Source: Pedobacter sp. (GTDB lineage: Bacteria > Bacteroidota > Bacteroidia > Sphingobacteriales > Sphingobacteriaceae). Taken from it: 64,000 nt of DNA. The notes under the pieces were generated by a model. That model ran no database searches. It saw only the letters and a program-made list of their open reading frames with translations, and was not told the DNA's origin. Where the stretch lies: NCBI RefSeq assembly GCF_031119335.1, contig NZ_JAVHXT010000003.1, positions 1-64,000 of the forward strand, in the 5' to 3' direction. The position numbers and the translations under genes were made by a program. The number at the start of each line of letters is the position of its first letter. Within the stretch, counting starts at the first letter, position 1. Below, piece by piece: positions 58,982-64,000 of this stretch.

Positions 58982-59732
58982 ACTGCTTAATTACGTTTTT
59001 GAACGACGGATGTAATGAAACCACCTCTCCGAATATCAACAAAGCCGGAGCTTTAATCTTCTCTTCGCCTACCCTTGCTTCTATATTTTCTACCGTGCTA
59101 ATCACCAACTTCTCAGTTTCTGTAGAACCATTTTGAACCACCGCAGCAGGCAATTGCGCCTTTCCGACAGCTTTAAAAACTTCTACAATTTTTGACAGTT
59201 GTTTCAAACCCATTAAAATTACCACAGTGGCGTTAGAGTTTGCTGCTTGGTAAATGTCACCAGAAATTTGCCCATTGGTAGTTGTGCCTGTAATTACCCA
59301 AAAACTTTCGCTTAATCCACGATGTGTTACCGGAATTTGCTGTAAACCTGGCACACCAATAGAACTAGAAATACCTGGGATAACCGACACAGGAACATTA
59401 TAAGAAGTAGCAAAATCCAGCTCTTCGTAACCACGACCAAACACAAATGGGTCGCCACCTTTTAGCCTTACCACATGACCATAATTTAATGCATAATCAA
59501 TCATCAGTTGGTTAATGGCATCTTGCGAATGCGAATGCTCTCCCGAACGTTTGCCTACATAAACTTTGATGGCTTGTGCTGGTGCATGTTCTAACAAAGC
59601 TTCGTTAGTTAACGCATCGTACAACACCACATCTGCAGTTTGCAAAGCTTTTACACCTTTCAAAGTCAACAAATCTGGGTCGCCAGGACCTGCGCCTAAT
59701 AAAGTTACTCTTGGTTCTATATGTTTGTTCAT
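58965..59732 (-). CDS. cobA: uroporphyrinogen-III C-methyltransferase
   Basis: 255 aa. SAM-dependent methylation of uroporphyrinogen III to precorrin-2, first dedicated step to siroheme. Visible: VTLLGAGPGDPDLLTLKG, VVRLKGGDPFVFGRGYEEL, VIPGISSSIGVPGLQQIPVTHRG and VILMGLKQL. Full length. Overlaps the CysG-N/TSUP gene by 17 bp. The two gene products together replace E. coli CysG and supply the siroheme used by the sulfite reductase encoded just upstream. Confidence 0.96.
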   Translation of the reverse strand: MNKHIEPRVTLLGAGPGDPDLLTLKGVKALQTADVVLYDALTNEALLEHAPAQAIKVYVGKRSGEHSHSQDAINQLMIDYALNYGHVVRLKGGDPFVFGRGYEELDFATSYNVPVSVIPGISSSIGVPGLQQIPVTHRGLSESFWVITGTTTNGQISGDIYQAANSNATVVILMGLKQLSKIVEVFKAVGKAQLPAAVVQNGSTETEKLVISTVENIEARVGEEKIKAPALLIFGEVVSLHPSFKNVIKQYAAIS

Positions 59733-59843
59733 GTTTTTACAATTTTGAATGATTGATTTTTGAATGAATAAATGTTTTACAGTTGCAGTCCCAATGATAT
59801 GAGCTCTTATTCATTCATTCTCTAATCCTGTCAATCCATCATT

Positions 59844-61934
59844 TCAATTAGCTAATACGTTTCTCTTCGCTTTAATTCCGTTTAAAAATTCTTCTGCTTG
59901 TGCGTAATAAGCTTTCGCAAAGTCTTCTGATGGTTCATTTTTGTTAATCTGAAGCACTAAATCAGCAAAGCTTTCTTCTAAAGTAAATTCGCCACTTTCT
60001 ATATAGTGAGCATCAAACTCTCTGATTACACCAGCTTGTGTACTTGCATTTACGCCTTTGTCCAACAACAAAGATTTCGCAGCATTCACCATCGATGCAT
60101 AAGTATGATAAATGGCATCTGCATAAGCGCCATTGTTTAATGATGCTGTAGCCCAACCGAATTTCTCATCAGCTTCTAGCAATAAAGTAGCTACCAAATC
60201 AATTACTACACCCGCACATTCGCCTACGCCAATGGCAGTTACGAAAGTTTCTTCATGTCCCCAGTCTACAAATTCTTCGGTTTTTAAATTGGTTAAATCT
60301 GCCAACGGTTTTAATAGCTGATAAAAGTGGTCTTTCCCTTTTCTATCGTAGTATTGATGGAAGGTTTCATCCGTTAAGTTGTTCTCTTTAAAATCGTTTA
60401 GCAAGTAGTGCAATACACTTGTAGCACGTTTTGAAGGCACTTTAATTACACGTTCTGCCACACGACCGTAGCCGTTTCCTACCGTTCCGCCACCTAACAT
60501 TACTTGTACCGCCGGAACCACTTTCCCTTCTGCTTTTACCGAACTACCGTGAAAACCAATCTCTGCCAAACCGTGCTGTCCACAAGAATTCATACAGCCA
60601 CTAATTTTGATATTGATGTTCTTTTCGTAAATCAACTCAGGGAAATCGTGGTAAATTACTTCTTCCAAAACTTCAGCTAAAGTCATACTGTTAGAGATGC
60701 CCAAGTTACAAGTATCTGTACCCGGACAAGTGGTAATATCTGCCAAACTACCAAAACCTAAAGCGGTAAAACCTAATTCGTTTAGAGCAACATATAATGA
60801 TGGAAGCGCTTCTTTTCTAACAAATTTCAGCAACAAACCTTGGTTTTGCGTAATCCTGATTTCATCCGCGATGTGTGGTCTAACCGCAGCAACAAAAGCT
60901 CTAGCTAAATCAGTTTTGATATCGCCAACGGTTACTTTTACGTAAACACCGAAGAAACCTTCTTGCTTTTGCTCTACAACGTTAGTAGCTAACCAGTGTT
61001 TGTAATGCGTTTCGTTCGCAATTTCTACAGCAGCATATTCTTTTGCAGGTTGTGGCTTGGGTTGAGGAACTGTATTTAAATCGATTTTGAAGGTTTTTAC
61101 TTTAATCGCAGTGCGTTCTTCTTCTACTAATTTTAAAACTTCTTCCAAGCCTAGTTTTTGCACCAAATACTTTAAACGAGCTTTGTTTCTGTTGTTGCGT
61201 TCGCCATACCTATCAAACACACGCAATACCGCTTCTGTAAAAGGAATTAATTGGTCTTCTGGCAAGAAATCATGTACAGCACTCGCTAAAAATGGTTGTG
61301 CACCCAATCCACCTGCAAACATTACCTTAAAACCTCGCTCACCTTTTTCGTTAATTTTAGGGATAAAACCTAAATCGTGGATGTAGCTGTAAGCCGTATC
61401 TTTATCACTCGACGAGAAAGAAATTTTGATTTTCCTACCCATTTCTTGGCAGATAGGATTACGCAGAAAATAAGCAAAAACTGCTTGTGCATAAGGAGAA
61501 ACATCAAATGGTTCATCTGGATCTATTCCCGAATTTGGTGAAGCGGTTACATTGCGTACTGTATTACCGCAAGCCTCACGCAAAGTAATATCATCTCGCT
61601 CTAGCTCTGCCCAAAGTTCCGGCGTTCTATCTAAACTCACATAGTGAATTTGAATATCTTGACGGGTAGTTAAGTGCAGGTTGCCACTTCCGTACTCATC
61701 GGCTACATCAGCAATACGCAATAATTGCTTAAAAGTAACTTTACCGAAAGGCAATTTGATACGTACCATTTGTACGCCTGGCTGGCGCTGACCGTAAACA
61801 CCACGAGCTAAACGCAGACTTCTGAATTTTTCTTCGTGTATGGTACCATCTCTAAAAGCCTTAATCTTACGCTCGAGATCAATGATATCTTGCTCGACAA
61901 TTGGATTTTCGAGTTCTGTTCTAAAACTTTGCAT
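59844..61934 (-). CDS. sulfite reductase hemoprotein with C-terminal HEPN domain
   Basis: 696 aa. The nitrite/sulfite reductase core (1-560) has two ferredoxin-like halves and the 4Fe-4S/siroheme ligands C403, C409 (TTCPGTDTC), C447 and C451 (SGCMNSCGQHGLAEIG). A HEPN-like helical domain follows (about 580-690: ADAIYHTYASMVNAAKSLLL, REFDAHYIESGEF). R638 and H643 fit the spacing of the HEPN Rx4-6H motif, which may be chance. Reduces sulfite to sulfide with six electrons; no CysJ flavoprotein is present, so ferredoxin is the likely donor. A leader with a hairpin precedes it. Confidence 0.92.
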   Translation of the reverse strand: MQSFRTELENPIVEQDIIDLERKIKAFRDGTIHEEKFRSLRLARGVYGQRQPGVQMVRIKLPFGKVTFKQLLRIADVADEYGSGNLHLTTRQDIQIHYVSLDRTPELWAELERDDITLREACGNTVRNVTASPNSGIDPDEPFDVSPYAQAVFAYFLRNPICQEMGRKIKISFSSSDKDTAYSYIHDLGFIPKINEKGERGFKVMFAGGLGAQPFLASAVHDFLPEDQLIPFTEAVLRVFDRYGERNNRNKARLKYLVQKLGLEEVLKLVEEERTAIKVKTFKIDLNTVPQPKPQPAKEYAAVEIANETHYKHWLATNVVEQKQEGFFGVYVKVTVGDIKTDLARAFVAAVRPHIADEIRITQNQGLLLKFVRKEALPSLYVALNELGFTALGFGSLADITTCPGTDTCNLGISNSMTLAEVLEEVIYHDFPELIYEKNINIKISGCMNSCGQHGLAEIGFHGSSVKAEGKVVPAVQVMLGGGTVGNGYGRVAERVIKVPSKRATSVLHYLLNDFKENNLTDETFHQYYDRKGKDHFYQLLKPLADLTNLKTEEFVDWGHEETFVTAIGVGECAGVVIDLVATLLLEADEKFGWATASLNNGAYADAIYHTYASMVNAAKSLLLDKGVNASTQAGVIREFDAHYIESGEFTLEESFADLVLQINKNEPSEDFAKAYYAQAEEFLNGIKAKRNVLAN

Positions 61935-61957
61935 TGGTTGTTGGTTGTTCTTTTATT

Positions 61958-61988
61958 CAAAAAATGCCTCTCTTGTGGGAGAAGCATT
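61958..61988 (-). terminator. terminator-like hairpin in sulfite reductase leader (attenuator candidate)
   Basis: On the minus strand AATGCTTCTC pairs with GAGAGGCATT (10 bp, one G-U) around CCACAA, followed by TTTTG. It lies 24 bp upstream of the start codon, inside the transcript, so it would stop transcription before the gene unless prevented. Confidence 0.65.
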
Positions 61989-62027
61989 CCTATTCAATTT
62001 CTTTAAAAAATGATATACGTACTTCTT

Positions 62028-62096
62028 TTACCTTGATCTATAACAGCGGTTCATGGTTGATTGTGGCATCAGACAGTATGTAAATACAAATTTCAT
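62028..62096 (-). CDS. putative Cys-containing leader peptide
   Basis: 22 codons plus stop: MKFVFTYCLMPQSTMNRCYR then SR. Cys codons are at positions 8 and 18. The ATG follows the -7 box TATATTTG by exactly 4 nt, as at several leaderless genes here, and the frame ends about 40 nt before the terminator-like hairpin. This would suit cysteine-dependent attenuation of the sulfur operon. There is no homology evidence; such a short ORF could arise by chance. Confidence 0.4.
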   Translation of the reverse strand: MKFVFTYCLMPQSTMNRCYRSR

Positions 62097-62100
62097 ACAC

Positions 62101-62108
62101 CAAATATA
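62101..62108 (-). promoter_or_regulatory. promoter -7 box of the sulfur operon
   Basis: TATATTTG on the minus strand; gives a leader of about 160 nt before the sulfite reductase gene. No -33 TTTG at good spacing. Confidence 0.55.
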
Positions 62109-62266
62109 TAAAGTATATAGGAATAGTAGTAATTAATTTTAAGATTTATTTATTCCGAACTACGAATAATCAAATTATTACAACGCTTACGACATAATTA
62201 AAATCATCGCAAAACCCTGAAAAACAAAGAAAAATAAATTAAAACGCTTGGTTATTTAGAATGGTT

Positions 62267-62704
62267 TTAAATTTCTATTTTTAGGTTATCTTCCCTAGCA
62301 ATTACATCTGCAATGCTAGTTTCACCTAAAATTTTGAGTGTAGCATCACGCACATCTATAAATGCACTTCTAATACCACAAGTTACCTCGTCTTTACATT
62401 CATCACATTTGTGATAGAAGTTTAAACTAGCGCATGGCAACATAGCTACGGGACCATCTGTTAAGCGCAAAATTTGCACTAAGAAGATTTCTTCTGGCTT
62501 CTTATTTAGGCTATAACCGCCTCCAGCACCCTTTTTACTGTAAAGAAAACCAGCGTTTCTTAGGTCTAAAAGAATTTGCTCTAAAAATTTCTTGGGGATG
62601 CGCTCTTCCTCTGCAATTTTTGAGATTTGCATTGGTGGCATATCTAGATTTTTACCTAGCGCAACTAGCGCTTTAATGGCGTATTTTGTCTTTTTAGAAA
62701 GCAT
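62267..62704 (-). CDS. Rrf2-family transcriptional regulator
   Basis: 145 aa. The N-terminal winged HTH (LSKKTKYAIKALVALGKN, MQISKIAEEERIPKKFLEQIL, SKKGAGGGYSL) is typical. Four Cys (C91, C100, C103, C109) in CASLNFYHKCDECKDEVTCG could bind an Fe-S cluster, as in IscR/NsrR-type members. It is encoded directly upstream of the sulfur operon on the same strand, separated by the operon's own leader, so it is a likely regulator of it (compare CymR). TACATTTG lies 6 nt before the ATG. Confidence 0.92.
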   Translation of the reverse strand: MLSKKTKYAIKALVALGKNLDMPPMQISKIAEEERIPKKFLEQILLDLRNAGFLYSKKGAGGGYSLNKKPEEIFLVQILRLTDGPVAMLPCASLNFYHKCDECKDEVTCGIRSAFIDVRDATLKILGETSIADVIAREDNLKIEI

Positions 62705-62710
62705 ACGTTA

Positions 62711-62718
62711 CAAATGTA
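62711..62718 (-). promoter_or_regulatory. promoter -7 box of Rrf2 gene
   Basis: TACATTTG on the minus strand, 6 nt before the ATG. Confidence 0.5.
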
Positions 62719-62793
62719 TGAAATATTGTTGGATTGTTAGATTGTTGGTTAACTGTTGAAACTGGTTAACTGATAAATTGCAAATTGAATATT

Positions 62794-62813
62794 TCCCGCA
62801 GATGGCCGCTGAT
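62794..62813. repeat. solo CCCGCAGAT end
   Basis: CCCGCAGATGGCCGCTGATA resembles one end of the GxxExxY-flanking blocks at 2690 and 3218; no partner arm nearby. Confidence 0.45.
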
Positions 62814-62874
62814 AGTTGGTGATATGTTTTTAACTCTTTGATGATTGGCTATTGATGATTGGTTATTTGTAAGA

Positions 62875-63387
62875 CTACTTCTCGTAGTTTTCTGGTATCC
62901 TCCCCTCTTTGGCTGCTTCAATATACAACTTTACTTGATTAACGCAGGACGATAAGTTCTTTTTAACCTCATGTTCCCAAAAACGCATCACTACATAGCC
63001 CATTGCCTGTAAAGTGTTATTTACGAAATGGTCACGCTGTATATTACGTTCTATTTTAGGATACCAAAAAGCTTGGTTGGTTTTAGGTTTACGTTTTTGC
63101 CATTCGTAACCATGCCAAAAATCGCCGTCGATAAATATAGCGAGTTGGTATTTTTCAATGACCAAATCTGGCCTACCTGGCAAATCTTTGCGATGAATTC
63201 TGAAGCGAATGTTTTCTTTCCAAAGGGCTTTACGCAGCAATAGTTCTGGCTTGCTGTTGCAGCCCTTAATCTTTGCCATGGTTTTGCTGCGTTGCTTTGT
63301 GGTGTAAAATCCAGCACTTTCTTCAAACCGTGGAACTTTGATAGCATCTTCTTCTAAAGGCAAGTAAAACTTAGGCGGCTTTTTCAT
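62875..63387 (-). CDS. Vsr-like (very short patch repair) endonuclease
   Basis: 170 aa. Vsr hallmarks: FYTTKQRSKTMAKIKGCNSKPELLLRKALW, GRPDLVI (catalytic D74), IFIDGDFWHG (H92) and VMRFWEHEV. In E. coli Vsr this loop reads GCFWH and cysteines help bind zinc; here the position is Asp (GDFWH) and the following Cys is missing. Vsr nicks at T:G mismatches created by deamination of 5-methylcytosine, but no cytosine methyltransferase is adjacent. It may be a stand-alone nuclease of the wider family. Confidence 0.85.
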   Translation of the reverse strand: MKKPPKFYLPLEEDAIKVPRFEESAGFYTTKQRSKTMAKIKGCNSKPELLLRKALWKENIRFRIHRKDLPGRPDLVIEKYQLAIFIDGDFWHGYEWQKRKPKTNQAFWYPKIERNIQRDHFVNNTLQAMGYVVMRFWEHEVKKNLSSCVNQVKLYIEAAKEGRIPENYEK

Positions 63388-63556
63388 CGCTCTGCGAAAT
63401 TACATTTTAATACCAATTATCATTTTGATAAAACCATTAAGCCAAACAAAAATGCAACTCGTCATCTTTTGATATTCAGACCCCTAGCAATTCAACATAT
63501 TTACAAAGTATTTATCCCCACTTTTTGTTTGGTTATTGTATTTTTACCTGTATAAA

Positions 63557-64000
63557 ATGGCGCTAACACTTAAAAAATTACTACAAAAGAAACTTATTAA
63601 ACAGAATATTAAATATACCGGAATTGGTATTTTAGTTGGTATTTGTTTAAGCTTAGTTATCATGGTGGTTAGCAATAATCCAATTACTTTTAAGCGCTTA
63701 TTTTTAAATATCTTATTTAGCTTATTTATCACTTTAAGCATCTCTAATATCTTTTCGATATTTCGAAAATACAGCGAAAAATTTACCCGCCGCTTTTGGC
63801 AATACATCTTACTCTATTACCTATGCAATTTGTTAGGAATGGTAGTTGGCGTAGAAATTTGCTATGTAATTATTTCATTCATCTACGATTTTCCATACGA
63901 ATTTCTTAACCATTTACGAGAGTATAAATTCAACGCAGTAATTGTGACGATTGCTGGTACGCTCATGCTTCTTTACCACTTACAACAACGTAATGCAGAA
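63557..64000 (+). CDS. multi-pass membrane protein, 5' part (possible LytS-like histidine kinase)
   Basis: 148 codons open to the window edge. Starts MALTLKKLLQKKLIKQNI and contains about four hydrophobic segments (GIGILVGICLSLVIMVV, LFLNILFSLFITLSIS, YILLYYLCNLLGMVVGVEIC, AVIVTIAGTLMLLYH), then turns hydrophilic at HLQQRNAE. This layout, four membrane helices followed by a coiled linker, is that of Bacteroidota LytS/YehU-type sensor kinases, but the kinase part lies outside the window. Inner membrane. Confidence 0.6.
   Translation, partial: MALTLKKLLQKKLIKQNIKYTGIGILVGICLSLVIMVVSNNPITFKRLFLNILFSLFITLSISNIFSIFRKYSEKFTRRFWQYILLYYLCNLLGMVVGVEICYVIISFIYDFPYEFLNHLREYKFNAVIVTIAGTLMLLYHLQQRNAE

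Noticed and set aside
61989-62100. SAM or other known riboswitch in the sulfite reductase leader
   Set aside because: I could not find the S-box or SAM-II core motifs; the leader peptide/hairpin reading fits better, though a covariance-model scan would settle it.

Overview
The window reads as a stretch of chromosome from a Bacteroidota bacterium, most likely Sphingobacteriaceae (Pedobacter-like). The evidence is low GC, many exact TAnnTTTG promoter -7 boxes with few Shine-Dalgarno sequences, family-typical proteins (GLPGLI-like, UMF1-type MFS, TIGR02757, GxxExxY, archaeal-type ProRS, single-chain sulfite reductase-HEPN) and a very high density of short palindromic dispersed repeats. No tRNA, rRNA, CRISPR array, prophage or transposase gene was seen.

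Layout. 1-2.6 kb: thrS-infC-rpmI translation operon, minus strand. 2.7-3.3 kb: a GxxExxY gene boxed by inverted repeats. 3.4-9.3 kb: secreted GLPGLI-like protein, LutA-like Fe-S protein with a UMF1 transporter, a polyvalent-type kinase, RecQ. 9.5-12.7 kb: secreted beta-propeller/amidohydrolase. 12.9-13.6 kb: HigBA-1 with a legible promoter/operator. 13.6-18.3 kb: radical SAM protein, beta-barrel protein, flavoprotein. 18.3-18.9 kb: repeat-packed spacer. 18.9-23.6 kb: purK-purE, YqgE, pdxH, dolichyl-phosphate-mannose-synthase-like enzyme, YdeI-like protein. 23.7-28.9 kb: TIGR02757, HigBA-2, Cys/Met PLP enzyme, unknown protein, proS. 29-36 kb: envelope proteins, UbiD decarboxylase, Dps, LysM protein, uridine kinase. 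36.3-40 kb: sn-glycerol-1-phosphate dehydrogenase, GlpT-like importer, HAD phosphatase. 40.6-49.8 kb: OmpA, CspA, peroxiredoxin, DUF72, ECF sigma factor with a membrane protease, twin small lipoproteins, purB, NifU. 50-53.8 kb: HipA-like kinase/DUF3037, PAP2, AraC, DUF983. 54.3-62.7 kb: a complete assimilatory sulfate-reduction operon with an Rrf2 regulator. 62.9 kb-end: Vsr-like nuclease and the start of a membrane protein.

How the genes work together. The sulfur operon is self-contained: CysND make APS, an Fe-S APS reductase (CysH) makes sulfite, the reductase makes sulfide, and CobA plus a CysG-N domain make its siroheme. That CysG-N domain is fused to a TSUP permease, and the sulfite reductase carries a C-terminal HEPN domain. 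Its leader holds a short Cys-containing ORF followed by a terminator-like hairpin, which suggests attenuation.

Most unusual signals: (1) a family of modular palindromic elements (18611, 40053, 46275, 56552) sharing outer ends but carrying different inner palindromes, including an 85-bp module present twice; (2) the GxxExxY cassette; (3) a CCCCT-type repeat that has entered three protein-coding genes; (4) HipA-like/DUF3037, sigma/anti-sigma-protease and AraM-GlpT-HAD gene sets; (5) promoters whose -7 box ends exactly 4 nt before the start codon, implying leaderless mRNAs.
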